Source of the DNA: Acholoe squamosa
Taxonomy: Eukaryota > Annelida > Polychaeta > Phyllodocida > Polynoidae
Length of the DNA stretch: 64,000 nucleotides
Assembly (NCBI GenBank): GCA_949317995.1
Contig: OX439044.1
Span: forward strand, 20,546,641-20,610,640
Reading direction: 5' to 3'
Of the stretch, positions 44,401 to 48,629 are shown piece by piece. How positions within the stretch are numbered: position 1 is the stretch's first letter; each line of letters opens with the position of its first letter. The position numbers and the translations under genes are program-made. Below the pieces are notes generated by a model. It searched no databases. It was given only the letters and a program-made list of their open reading frames with translations, and was not told where the DNA came from.

Positions 44401-46782
44401 CAGAAGAACGTGGGTGGGGGTACCATGGGGACAGGTTCCAGCGCGGGATACCAATACGGATCGATAACTCCACGTCCATACCATTGATCACACTGACCAG
44501 GCCTAATTCAGGTCTAGGACCGGGATGAACTTAGGCCGGCTAGGCCAGACTCTGATAACAGTAGACTGTAAGAACCCATTGTTAAGCTGAGTGAGTCTGA
44601 GAGTGAACACATACACAAGTACAGGCTCTGGGACTGGTACCTAGTAGTGTGCAATATGAGTCATGGTGGGTCTCTAGTCTAGATCATGCATCAATTATTT
44701 ATTCTCCTTAAGGGGTGTGCCAGGACTGTTATCACACGGATCTATACTGTATGAACCTATGTCGACTAATTAAAACTGACACTGTCATCATGAGGAAGTA
44801 CAATGCCTTGACCCATTCTAATCTGGTAGGCCTATAAAAAAAAATCCCTATGACATATGTAGGCCCTGTTTGGATCTTTATCATAAAAAAAAACCTGCCT
44901 CTCAACGCAGCTTGTTGGCTTAAAACCTTTCAAAACAAAGTGCATTGTCTGTGTTTGTGCATTCTGGTCATGATAGCCTCTATGCATGGCACCATTGGCT
45001 CCAGGATGTGGGCCTGGCTGCTCTCAGACATCGTACACATTAGGACAAAGTCTTGTATGACACATCTGTACCGTAGAAGCACCTTGGGGCCACCCACCGC
45101 TAGCCCCCCCCCCTCTCTACCTGCCACACACCTTAGGTCGACAGGGTGTGTGTTTACTTCAGTGCTGGACAAAGAAATATCTACACAAAGCTGTCAAAGG
45201 TCGAGCCAAATGCAGTACATATACATACATGTATATAAGATAAGAAGCGGGGATATAAAAGCATGACTGGAGCAGTGTGATGCCCAACTCAATCTCATGC
45301 CATTTAACACATATGGGTTAGCCTAGCGCTTAAGACAGTTAAAGCCATATGGTCTATATCCCTGACTGCTCGTGATGATCTTATCTTATAATGCATATAC
45401 ATGTACCAGTATGCATTTATGAAGGACCCCTTTGTGCCTTTGGAAACTAATGCATTCATTAACAACATATGAGGGAACCTGAACCGGGAACCTAAAGTTG
45501 GGGAAGAATGTCTAGCTGTCATACGCAATATCATATTTGAAAGTGCAATGCAGGCAGCTCAGCGAGCAGTGTTGGCGAGCAGGTACATTGTAGTAGAGGG
45601 GGGGGGGCGGGGCTGTAGGGTGGAGACATCTATAGTAGATGTGTCACCGTGTGTATGTTGGGGGGGGGGGTAGATTATTGACTTATCTCACACAGGGACA
45701 TCGGAGCTAGTGATCGTGAAGTGATGTGTCGCAGAGAGATGAGGTCATCCTCTAGATCAGGCATCCCCACGATCCTCTCACCCTGTCCCATGGCAGTAAA
45801 GGCAGTGAATTTAGAACCAAAACCTCAGAAGGCATACTAGATGGGATTGTAGCCTGGGTTGTGCAGCAGCATGATTTGTTTGATGTTAGATATCTCATCT
45901 GAAATATTACCATAGCCCATCCATTGTAAACATAAAAGTGTATCGGTCATTAAATTCCATTCAATATTATGCACCAGGGCAGAGCTCGGCTACCACATGA
46001 ATTGAACCTATTCTCCTAGTAGCCTTGCCCTAGGACTAGGACCTAGGTCTAGGACGGTAGAAATAATGACCTAGTCTAGGCTAGACTAGGTCATTATTTC
46101 TACAATACAATGCCAATGGTCTATCGTTTCAGCTTCAGCTTAAAATCATGATAGAAATTAGAATCACAGATGCCAGCCTGCCAGGTCAGTCGTCATTCAA
46201 GCCCGGGAGTAGGCCATCTAGAGACTATAGACGACAGATGAGATGTGGGGAGCTGTTGCTTCTACTAGCTGCAGTTGCTCTTGCAGGTTTCATGCTATTC
46301 CTGCAGCCTGGTGCACCATCGGCTGCAGCTGCAGCACTACCAGGAGGTGGTGCAGCACCGAGCCTGCGCTCCCGAGCCTGGAGGAGCCCGTCCACGGCCT
46401 CAGTCCCAGTGACGGGCTGTCTAGCACCAGCCTCGGTCAGGGTCCAGCGCCCGGCAGCAAACACCAAAATAATAACCCTCATTCACATCGCCGCGTTTCT
46501 CTCCCCTCTCCATATAAGTTGCATTGATTAACCACTTCACTGAATAACGCATATTAAAGATTTGATCCCAATGTATGTAATCCATGTGGCATAAAACAGG
46601 AAAACTAGAGAGGGCACCGAAAAAGGGAAATCGTCTGCAAATGGAAATGGCTGGGAAGTAGGAACCTACCTTGCTAGTGGTCCGAGGGGCCCTTTTAGTT
46701 TTGCTCGCTGGCTCAGGATTTTCTCGATAAGTGCTATATTACCAGTCCTGGCAGCCTCGAGCAAATCCTGTTCCTTGCCCAT
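188..46782 (-). CDS. ANKS1: ANKS1-family gene, 5' part (exons 1 and 2; continues past left edge)
   Basis: Adaptor protein of the ANKS1A/ANKS1B (Odin/AIDA-1) family, which in vertebrates has N-terminal ankyrin repeats, two SAM domains and a PTB domain and acts in receptor-tyrosine-kinase and synaptic signalling (family knowledge). Only the first 64 residues are in the window. Exon 1 encodes the family's start, MGKEQDLLEAARTGNIALIE, and exon 2 gives an ankyrin helix pair containing DTPLHHAALNGH. Exon 1 ends two bases into a codon and exon 2 supplies the third (AG+T, Ser), so the splice is in phase. Intron 1 spans 269-46669, about 46.4 kb. CASKIN proteins also start MGKEQ, but LLEAARTGN is the ANKS1 form. 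The remaining ankyrin repeats, SAM and PTB domains must lie left of position 188. ANKS1A and ANKS1B cannot be separated; an invertebrate would be expected to carry one pre-duplication copy. Confidence 0.87.
269..2939. other. ANKS1 intron 1 sequence, no feature recognised
   Basis: AT-rich, no credible exon on either strand. A short palindrome TTGGTTATCGTAACCAA lies near 1218, and a polypyrimidine run with cag at 2308-2330 looks like a chance acceptor. Confidence 0.5.
2943..3188. mobile_element. MITE, GGCCTAAAA family (Harbinger-like)
   Basis: Terminal inverted repeats of about 30 bp start GGCCTAAAAAAAAATTGTTG and end in TTCAGGTAAC; the right end is the mirror, GTTACCTGAA to TTTAGGCC. It is flanked on both sides by TTA (2940-2942 and 3189-3191), the 3-bp target duplication typical of PIF/Harbinger elements. 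There is no coding capacity. Other copies lie near 21.0 and 22.8 kb. Confidence 0.8.
3493..3614. mobile_element. Hairpin element with perfect 40-bp arms
   Basis: Left arm 3493-3532 (starting GCAAATGTCAATGAGCATGG) and right arm 3575-3614 are perfect reverse complements over 40 bp, with a 42-bp spacer. Transcribed, this would form a strong hairpin. Words in the arms (GTCAATG-AGCAT and TATTCACCTTG) also occur at the right end of the element at 7205-7459, so the two are probably related mobile sequences. Confidence 0.75.
4056..4188. mobile_element. Small MITE, 133 bp, GGGCACT ends
   Basis: Inverted ends start GGGCACTATCGCGCGACCCA on the left; the right end read in reverse starts GGGCACTTTCGCGTGCCCCG, and both continue into GGTTAACC. 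About 30 of the first 36 positions pair. GC-rich compared with the flanks. No clear target duplication was found, and the family is not recognised. Confidence 0.55.
5150..5190 (+). repeat. Possible LINE 3' tail
   Basis: The sequence ggataaataaaagaaatttc followed by aattcaattata looks like the AATAAA-containing 3' end common at the tails of non-LTR retrotransposons. No reverse transcriptase sequence lies upstream, so this would be a strongly 5'-truncated copy. Weak evidence. Confidence 0.25.
6245..6330. mobile_element. Fragment of a TATAAGCC-type MITE
   Basis: The stretch starts aaattctcgagtataagcca and has the GTATAAGCC core that occurs in the ends of several TA-flanked MITEs in this window (for example 40947-41149). 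The partner end is a weak aggtgagaattc at 6331. Probably a decayed copy. Confidence 0.35.
7075..7203. mobile_element. Fold-back hairpin element, about 60-bp arms
   Basis: Left arm 7075-7134 and right arm 7145-7203 are near-perfect reverse complements around a 10-bp loop. Left arm words: GGTGAACAATGATTAGTTTG, then GTTTCTTCACGAG and GGGTCCTGCCCG. A partial diverged copy of the right arm lies at about 52378-52433. It abuts the next element at 7205. Confidence 0.75.
7205..7459. mobile_element. MITE, about 255 bp, TTTATGTCAAGGTG ends
   Basis: Perfect 14-bp terminal inverted repeats: TTTATGTCAAGGTG at 7205-7218 and CACCTTGACATAAA at 7446-7459. The interior carries a GC-richer block (ccgccgccattttgaatg) and shares words with the hairpin at 3493-3614. 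An 80-codon ORF inside is not recognised and probably has no meaning. Confidence 0.6.
7460..8237. other. Intron sequence, nothing recognised
   Basis: No repeat structure, exon or promoter signal found by eye. Confidence 0.5.
8238..8532. mobile_element. MITE, GGCCACCCTTAAAAATATG ends (Harbinger-like)
   Basis: Terminal inverted repeats of about 38 bp: the left starts GGCCACCCTTAAAAATATG and then cgTTTCCTGTCCAGAGG; the right is the mirror ending AAGGGTGGCC. It is flanked by TAA on both sides (8235-8237 and 8533-8535). No coding capacity. Same class by target duplication as the GGCCTAAAA and GGCCACACC families here. Confidence 0.8.
8533..10640. other. Intron sequence; only the 9.73-kb repeat copy and one GAGCTGCTC palindrome
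   Basis: Apart from 9729-9824 and GAGCTGCTC at 10152-10160, nothing recognised. Confidence 0.5.
9729..9824 (-). repeat. Diverged copy of the 10.7-11.4 kb fold-back unit
   Basis: In inverse orientation it shares TACCATTGGTACCCA, GCTCTTACCAGC, and ACGCCCATTGGGCAA with the units at 10747-10882, 11006-11138 and 11291-11422. More decayed than the other three. Confidence 0.55.
10641..10725 (+). repeat. tRNA-derived SINE head
   Basis: The sequence ends in CGGAGGTCATGGGTTCCAAC, a good match to a tRNA variable loop, T-arm and RNA polymerase III B box (GGTTCRANNCC). About 50 bp upstream, GTGTGGCAGGTCTAACACTA can serve as a weak A box. No intact cloverleaf can be made, so this is a SINE fragment rather than a tRNA gene. 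It runs directly into the fold-back units at 10747. Confidence 0.5.
10747..11138. mobile_element. Fold-back element, two inverted 130-bp units
   Basis: Unit 1 (10747-10882, plus) and unit 2 (11006-11138, minus) are reverse complements with shared words such as AGTTGGCCCCC-GAGAGG-CCGCAGTGAA. Between them a second hairpin (10946-10969 against 10988-11011, ATTGGCTGATAATCAAACCA) continues the symmetry. The whole forms a long near-palindrome. The family is not recognised; it may be an amplified SINE tail or a foldback-type DNA element. Confidence 0.65.
11291..11422 (+). repeat. Third copy of the fold-back unit
   Basis: Direct copy of unit 1 (10747-10882): CGAGTTCTACTGATAAAACC, then TATCAGATGG and CCGAGAGGGCCGCAGTGAAT are shared. 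About 90% identical by eye over the middle part. Confidence 0.7.
11423..12800. other. Intron sequence with one palindrome pair
   Basis: GAGCTGCTC at 11627-11635 and 11652-11660. No gene or transposon recognised. Confidence 0.5.
12801..13098. mobile_element. TA-flanked MITE, GTATAAGGCGC family (pogo-like), copy 1
   Basis: The left end reads tacagtgatctcccacctac and then aaggcgcgtc; the right end reads ATGCGCCTTATACGCGGGGA and then ATTACGGTA. These are versions of the consensus TACCGTAATCTCCCGCGTAT with the core AAGGCGCACC. The interior includes caaggacctttcttttgata, also found at 54964-55254 (in reverse) and at 50750. TA duplications and this end type fit non-autonomous Tc1/mariner-pogo elements; the class is inference. 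Confidence 0.75.
14466..14655. repeat. Two-copy tandem repeat, about 110 bp
   Basis: The word GCAAAAATCAAGCAACCCCT occurs at 14465 and again at 14569. In both copies it is followed by ccat, a run reaching tataacaatac or tatagcaatac, and GACGGGCAAAGAAA. No known family. Confidence 0.7.
15015..15075. mobile_element. Fragment of the GGCCTAAAA MITE family
   Basis: Contains gttacctgaacaagtttact followed by a T run and gcctaaa, matching the right end of the element at 2943-3188. No left end was found. Confidence 0.4.
17601..18545. repeat. 73-bp minisatellite, about 13 units
   Basis: A tandem array with unit CACCAGACCTGTATTGTGCC + CACTATACAGCTATGTGTGT + TCTACCTATAGGGYRCTGTA + TGTAACAATACAG, 73 bp. 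Units differ at a few positions, and one unit (about 17838-17880) lacks the gtgtgttctacc part. Each unit boundary holds a perfect 8-bp inverted repeat, CAATACAG-caccagac-CTGTATTG, so the array would be a row of small hairpins. Diverged copies occur alone at 19452-19565. No coding meaning. Confidence 0.92.
19233..19312. repeat. Hairpin, about 33-bp arms
   Basis: Left arm 19233-19265 (ACATGTGGATCAACAAGGCA, then AAACGTACCTTCG) and right arm 19278-19312 are reverse complements with one mismatch and one 2-bp insertion; the loop is about 12 bp. A transcript would fold into a stable stem of precursor-miRNA length, though the arms look like a transposon remnant. Confidence 0.7.
19452..19565. repeat. 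Diverged units of the 73-bp minisatellite
   Basis: One and a half degenerate units (acaccagacctttattgtct, cagacctagatattgtctct, tatgggatgctgtgtgtcac) about 900 bp right of the main array. They suggest the array was once longer or that its ancestor was a dispersed element. Confidence 0.6.
21026..21309. mobile_element. MITE, GGCCTAAAA family, copy 2
   Basis: The left end is ggccaaaaaaataaaaattg followed by tttgtttcaggtaac; the right end is gttacctgaaacacacaac then tttggcc. TAA lies on both sides. Diverged from the copy at 2943-3188, with a GGGCCGGCCGGCC stretch inside. Confidence 0.7.
22849..23217. mobile_element. MITE, GGCCTAAAA family, copy 3
   Basis: The left end is aggcctaaaagaaaattgtg followed by ttcatgtatcccgaccgacc; the right end is gttacctgaacacaagattt then tgtttagccc. 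Longer than the other copies because of A- and T-rich internal runs near 23105-23150. Confidence 0.65.
23459..23562. mobile_element. Small MITE, about 104 bp, CCACTTGGCA ends
   Basis: Inverted ends CCCACTTGGCATAAAAAC and GTTTTTTGCCAAGTGGG enclose an AT-rich interior that itself carries AAAACACGTTTTT. No coding capacity; family unknown. Confidence 0.55.
24083..24319. mobile_element. TA-flanked MITE, GTATAAGGCGC family, copy 2
   Basis: Ends TACCGTAATCTCTCGCGTAT and GTGGGAGATTACGGTA. The word GGTGCGTCTTATA recurs about four times inside, so this copy is partly built of repeated end sequence. Confidence 0.75.
24320..27682. other. Intron sequence with several GAGCWGCTC palindromes
   Basis: Palindromes at 24756, 26490, 26530, 27329 and 27350, and variants at 24572 and 24594. 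A 61-codon minus-strand frame ending in a good donor (AAG|gtacgt at about 25316) is unrecognised and lacks a convincing acceptor. Confidence 0.4.
27683..27949. mobile_element. TA-flanked MITE, TACCGTATTCGTTCTAATAA ends
   Basis: About 30-bp inverted repeats: left TACCGTATTCGTTCTAATAA then GCGCACATG, right CATGTGCGC then TTATTAGAACGAATACGGT. The interior repeats aaaatcgatgtttttgccc three times. Related in end style to the other TACCGTA elements here. Confidence 0.8.
27950..29884. other. Intron sequence, one GC-rich block
   Basis: 28170-28380 is GC-rich with ctggagga words; a plus-strand frame after acceptor-like ttacacag reads EESPEAVTPAPGGGIPDMAD then MTPCGRCHSRI to a stop. No family recognised and no good donor, so no exon is called. 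Confidence 0.35.
29885..29955 (-). repeat. tRNA-derived SINE head, minus strand
   Basis: On the minus strand: an A box TGGCGCAATGGCTAAGG, then about 35 bp to a B box GGGGTTCAATCC. The spacing fits an RNA polymerase III type 2 promoter. The T-stem does not pair well (GCCGG against TCATA), so this is a SINE or tRNA pseudogene, not a working tRNA. Confidence 0.55.
30103..30697. mobile_element. Large fold-back element, about 190-bp arms
   Basis: The left arm (about 30178-30375) and right arm (about 30503-30697) are reverse complements over almost their full length, sharing for example TACGTATGGAGGGAT, AAACACGGCGGTACC and GCCATTGTTTTTGTTCC. An extra inverted pair flanks the spacer: ATCCATTGATTTTTCCAT next to CGAGTCGCGG at 30131-30167, mirrored at 30484-30525. 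The nested symmetry fits a foldback-type DNA element or an inverted duplication of a MITE. No coding capacity. Confidence 0.75.
30807..30882. repeat. Short hairpin, about 32-bp arms
   Basis: Left 30807-30839 (TAGGTGATGAATATCGAGGC, then CCCACGGGCTGTA) pairs with right 30851-30882 with three mismatches around an 11-bp loop. It forms a very stable GC-rich stem. It may be a minimal MITE, since its two ends are TAGNTGATG and CATCATCTA. Confidence 0.6.
30883..33119. other. Intron sequence, little recognised
   Basis: Homopolymer runs near 31650-31710 and the MITE fragment at 31860. No exon or promoter signal. Confidence 0.5.
31860..31938. mobile_element. Fragment of the GGCCTAAAA MITE family (right end)
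   Basis: Reads ggcgggtaagtttacctgaa, then acaaacaatcgttttaggct, matching the right ends at 3170 and 21290. A left partner near 31577 (taggccaatac) is uncertain. Confidence 0.4.
33120..33235. promoter_or_regulatory. Candidate enhancer in ANKS1 intron 1 (CRE, ERR/NR5A and RFX-like sites)
   Basis: GC-rich block with closely packed perfect or near-perfect sites: TGACGTCA (full CRE palindrome) at 33129-33136; TGACGTGA at 33163-33170; TGACCTTGA, the reverse of TCAAGGTCA (extended ERR/NR5A half-site), at 33168-33176; AGGTCA at 33183-33188; and GTTGTCATGGCGAC at 33218-33231, an RFX X-box with two changes from GTTGCCATGGCAAC. The sites sit in about 100 bp, unlike neighbouring AT-rich sequence. Function is inference from motif density. 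Confidence 0.45.
33680..33710. promoter_or_regulatory. ERR/NR5A site beside an E-box
   Basis: TGACCTTGACC at 33686-33696 contains a second perfect TCAAGGTCA (in reverse), followed at 33698-33703 by CACGTG. Both lie in a GC-rich stretch about 450 bp from the block at 33120-33235, so the two may be one regulatory region. Confidence 0.35.
34057..34388. mobile_element. hAT-like MITE, CAGRGGCGTAGGAA ends
   Basis: The left end is CAGAGGCGTAGGAAG and the right end in reverse is CAGGGGCGTAGGAAA. CAGGGGCGTA-type ends mark a widespread group of non-autonomous hAT elements. ACTCTC occurs directly before (34051-34056) and after (34389-34394), the remains of a target duplication (hAT elements make 8 bp). 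The interior is rich in G and C runs. Confidence 0.75.
36521..36555. promoter_or_regulatory. Paired TCACGTGA sites
   Basis: Two perfect TCACGTGA octamers (36521-36528 and 36548-36555), 27 bp apart, with GAGCTGCTC between them at 36534-36542. TCACGTGA is the preferred site of MITF/TFE and USF bHLH-zip factors. A candidate regulatory site in ANKS1 intron 1. Confidence 0.35.
36905..37062. mobile_element. Fragment of a TATAAGCC-type MITE
   Basis: Ends of the type cccgtatataaccagagccc and gatgcggcttataaagga, with further gcggctc and gtggctta words inside. Decayed; no clean target duplication. Confidence 0.35.
39084..39330. mobile_element. MITE, TTAACCCTTTAAAG ends
   Basis: TTAACCCTTTAAAGGGC on the left and CTTTAAAGGGTTGA on the right enclose a 220-bp interior with repeated GCATCATG words. 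Similar interior words (gcatcatgacgaccaatggg) occur at 43905-43935, so a second decayed copy is likely there. Confidence 0.5.
39648..39674 (+). ncRNA. Hammerhead-like core, decayed
   Basis: CTGAAAA, then GGTCC-agaa-GGACC (perfect 5-bp stem), then GAAAC. A hammerhead core needs CUGANGA; here the G is A, so cleavage would be lost. This type of sequence is common in Penelope-like retroelements. Confidence 0.35.
40947..41149. mobile_element. TA-flanked MITE, GTATAAGCCGC family
   Basis: The left end is gtaaattcgcttgtataagc and the right end in reverse is tacccgtaagttctctggta then taagccgcag. A GTATAAGCCGCA word recurs in the interior at about 41045. Confidence 0.6.
41399..41427. repeat. Poly-T tract
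   Basis: About 28 consecutive T after tagcctcaa. It could be the poly(A) tail of a minus-strand retroelement, but no body is recognised. Confidence 0.8.
41752..41777 (+). ncRNA. Hammerhead-like core
   Basis: CTGATGA, then GATC-tactag-GATC (stem II), then GAAAC: a complete catalytic core sequence. The 5' helix strand TTAAGCAC finds a partial partner at GGTGCTAA (41819-41826), but the cleavage triplet there is not clean. Probably a relic of a Penelope-like element or retrozyme. Confidence 0.4.
42288..42346 (-). ncRNA. Hammerhead-ribozyme-like sequence (Penelope-like element relic)
   Basis: On the minus strand: TTGTATTC (stem I), one extra C, CTGATGA, GGCC-tgaaaa-GGCC (stem II), GAAAC, a short stem III region, GTA as cleavage triplet, then GAATACAA, which pairs over 8 bp with the first strand. 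This follows the order of a type I hammerhead with very short stem III, as known in Penelope-like elements. Imperfections: one extra A before stem II and one bulged C in stem I. Activity is uncertain. Confidence 0.45.
42450..42606. repeat. Two-copy tandem repeat, about 75 bp
   Basis: Two head-to-tail copies containing ttgatatgaataagtatgta / ttgatttgaataaatatgca and atgatatatacgatgtccat / atgatgtatacgatgtccat. It lies about 100 bp from the hammerhead-like sequence and may belong to the same retroelement. Confidence 0.65.
42763..43068. mobile_element. MITE, GGCCACACC ends (Harbinger-like)
   Basis: Inverted ends of about 37 bp: left GGCCACACCAAAAAAAAATA then AGTTGGGTCTACGGATTT, right the mirror, AAATCCGTAGACCAAGTTAT then TTTTTTGGTGTGACC. 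It is flanked by TAA on both sides. No coding capacity. Confidence 0.85.
43069..46056. other. Intron sequence, few features
   Basis: Microsatellite at 44044, a decayed repeat at about 43850-43935 resembling 39084-39330, and G runs at 45599 and 45661. No exon found. Confidence 0.5.
44044..44119. repeat. (GAGT)n microsatellite
   Basis: About 18-19 uninterrupted units of gagt. Length is probably variable between individuals. Confidence 0.97.
46057..46103. repeat. Perfect 47-bp palindrome
   Basis: Arms of 23 bp (46057-46079, GTAGAAATAATGACCTAGTC then TAG; 46081-46103 the exact reverse complement) separated by a single G. It sits in a run of ctagg-rich words (about 46029-46090), about 570 bp from ANKS1 exon 1. 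Confidence 0.9.
46244..46485. other. GC-rich block near ANKS1 exon 1, open in several frames
   Basis: About 240 bp much richer in GC than its surroundings, with repeated ctgcag and cagctg words. Frames are open on both strands; the plus frame from 46148 has a hydrophobic run (ELLLLLAAVALAGFMLFL) like a signal peptide, and the minus frame is Ala/Gly/Pro-rich. None matches a family I recognise. It could be an alternative first exon, a retrocopy fragment or a CpG-island-like element. Confidence 0.3.
46670..46782 (-). CDS. ANKS1: ANKS1 coding exon 1
   Basis: The ATG is at 46782-46780 on the minus strand and the exon runs 113 nt to a donor reading AAG|gtaggt. It encodes 37 complete residues plus two bases: MGKEQDLLEAARTGNIALIE, then KILSQRAKLKGPLGPLA. 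The start is chosen because MGK[ED]Q-LLEAARTG is the conserved N terminus of ANKS1A and ANKS1B. The vertebrate Gly/Ser-rich insert that normally separates this segment from the first ankyrin repeat is almost absent here, giving a short, simple linker. Confidence 0.9.
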
Positions 46783-47215
46783 GGTTATATTCCGGGTAAT
46801 ACTCCTTAAAAATCGTATCTAGTCACGTATTTTCATTTCGACAAGGAAGCTTTTCCTTTCAGTCGCCATCATTCTCGTAATGAAGCACGTGCTGCCGCCT
46901 AGCGGTTTGTACACGAACTCGAATGAAAGCTCCATGTTCATTGTACACCGATACTCGCTCACGCTCTCAGTGCCTAGTGGCCGCTCGCGCTATATGGCAC
47001 TGATATCACGCTATTTAGGATCTGCCAAAAGTCGCTTGAGACGGCTGGACGCATTGATTGGTCAAGCCATGCGAAGGACGTCCAATCAGATGCCTGATGG
47101 CTAATGGCATGGCTCCGTACGCACGTTGATACACTGACGTTCATTGGTCGAAGGCAGGGGGACATCAGCTGTTGACAAAATGGAGGACGCTGCCTCCTAT
47201 TTGTTGTTTTGACCA
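46783..47215. promoter_or_regulatory. Putative bidirectional promoter (CCAAT boxes) between ANKS1 and the SANT-DUF6589 gene
   Basis: About 430 bp separates the ANKS1 start codon (minus) from a likely 5' UTR exon of the plus-strand gene. Three CCAAT boxes are visible: ATTGG at 47057-47061, CCAAT at 47082-47086 and ATTGG at 47143-47147, spaced 25 and 61 bp. The stretch is richer in CpG than the surroundings and has no clear TATA box near either start. Both outgoing transcripts would carry an ATGG-type YY1-like site close to the likely start (46863-46872 minus; 47177-47186 plus). Head-to-head genes sharing NF-Y sites and no TATA are typical of divergent housekeeping promoters. That this promoter serves both genes is inference. 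Confidence 0.5.
46819..46869 (-). other. Short upstream ORF before ANKS1
   Basis: On the minus strand a 16-codon ORF (MATERKSFLVEMKIRD, then TAG) lies 36 bases upstream of the ANKS1 ATG and is in a different frame. Its ATG sits in ATGATGGCGACT, which resembles a YY1 site (ATGGCG core); such sites often lie at or just after transcription starts. If transcription begins upstream of 46869, this uORF could lower ANKS1 translation. If it begins downstream, it is only promoter sequence. Confidence 0.35.
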
Positions 47216-47262
47216 GGGGGAAATGGACTATATCTCTGTGTGTCATCGAGGACTCATTCAAG
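47180..47262 (+). other. Putative 5' UTR exon of the SANT-DUF6589 gene
   Basis: A good donor, TTCAAG|gtaaat, follows position 47262. It is the only strong plus-strand donor next to the CCAAT cluster, and the next acceptor that fits is at 51517, just before the coding start. A short ORF (MEDAASYLLF, stop) lies at 47180-47212 and would be an upstream ORF if transcribed. The 5' end is not determined. Confidence 0.35.
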
Positions 47263-47410
47263 GTAAATTGTCAACTTGTCGAATAGATGTTAGATATTGT
47301 ATGTGTTTTGTAAAACTAAAATCTGCGATCTTTTGAATGCGTTTGAGAGGCAGTTCACGTTGCTGGCCTCACGTTCGTAGACTCTGCCAAGTGTTTTGCT
47401 CCTCCTGCAG

Positions 47411-47475
47411 TTGGTGGCGACAATTGCGTCACGTACGGCCGCCGTACGCGACGCAAACTTTGTCTTCCCACCACA
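47411..47475. repeat. GC-rich palindrome by the shared promoter
   Basis: The core 47424-47456 is TTGCGTCACGTACGGC then CGCCGTACGCGACGCAA, arms of about 16 bp with one mismatch. Looser inverted homology (gttggtgg and ccaccacag) extends it on both sides. Confidence 0.7.
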
Positions 47476-48629
47476 GCTAAACAGATGGCAATCCAAGAAA
47501 ACAAACCTGGTAGATGTCTTCCATATGTCTTCCCCTACATGTCAGTCGTTTCCCGGCTCAATTCCGACAATTTTGACTATATGAGGGTGGTGGAAGTGAA
47601 GGGGAGTGTGCGGCTGTGCCCGGGGGGGGGGGGGCCACTCTCGAAATTTATTGTTTAATACCATGTGCGTACACAGTACCATTCTCTAGAGTTACAATTT
47701 CAGCTTTGTCCACTTCACAGCTTTGATCTTCCTTGCTACTCGACTCACTAGGACTGCTATCATGCATAATGATAACCCTTTTTCTTTCTTCAGGTCATCA
47801 TCTTCACATTGTTCAGAATAGTAGAAGCTTTCCCTAGGTATTGACACCCACTGTCACAGGCACAGTACACTTGTATGCATGTCGAGAAAACCGACTACTC
47901 CCTAACCATATACCAGTCCTCTACATAATGTGGTGAGTACCATAAAACCATACTCAGAAGCTGACTATGTTTTGGGATTTGAAGTTAAATTCATCCTCTA
48001 GTATTTTCTTAGAGGGGTGGGCTTATGAAGGAGAGTTTGTCATTTTTTTTAGCACCTCCCACGCCGCGTAGTGGCGGTACCGCGAAGCGGTATGGGAGTG
48101 CGCTATGGTGATTGCATTTGCCTCATGTGATGAGGTCTCACAATACAAAATTACTGAATAGAGAAATTGATAATTGTGAAATCTTTATGTCTGCTTTTAT
48201 GAGACATATCATCAAACACTGGTATACCAACATTAACGGCGGGAGGCGTTTTTTTACATGGTCACAACTGCATTTCTTGTTTTACATGGTATGCACCCAT
48301 GTGAAACTCGAGACATTTAGACTTGTTCCTAGTCTCTTTCTCCATAGGGCTGCATAAGATCAAGTTAGCAGACACTTTTTGAAAAATTACGGCTAGGGAG
48401 GGAGGCTTTTTATTTTATTTCTTGTATAATATTGAAACCATGAGGGAGGTGGATTTTTGTATTTTGGAGGGGGGGGCAGTTTTGCTCAATGTTACTTTAC
48501 ATTATAAAACCACCTCAGAGTACACCCTTTTAGCAAGTCCTATTTAGGCCTAATAACATAATAGAGCCGACGCACCAAATACATGTATACAATTCAAGTT
48601 ATTTTATAGATTTGGAATGAATTCAGTCT
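47476..48629. other. Presumed 5' UTR intron sequence, nothing recognised
   Basis: G run at 47621-47633 and a short inverted word pair ggtaccgcgaagcggta near 48076. No exon called. Confidence 0.45.

Noticed and set aside
46148..46531. Secreted protein gene on the plus strand
   Set aside because: Signal-like run only; no domain, no promoter or splice support, and the GC-rich block is open in other frames too.
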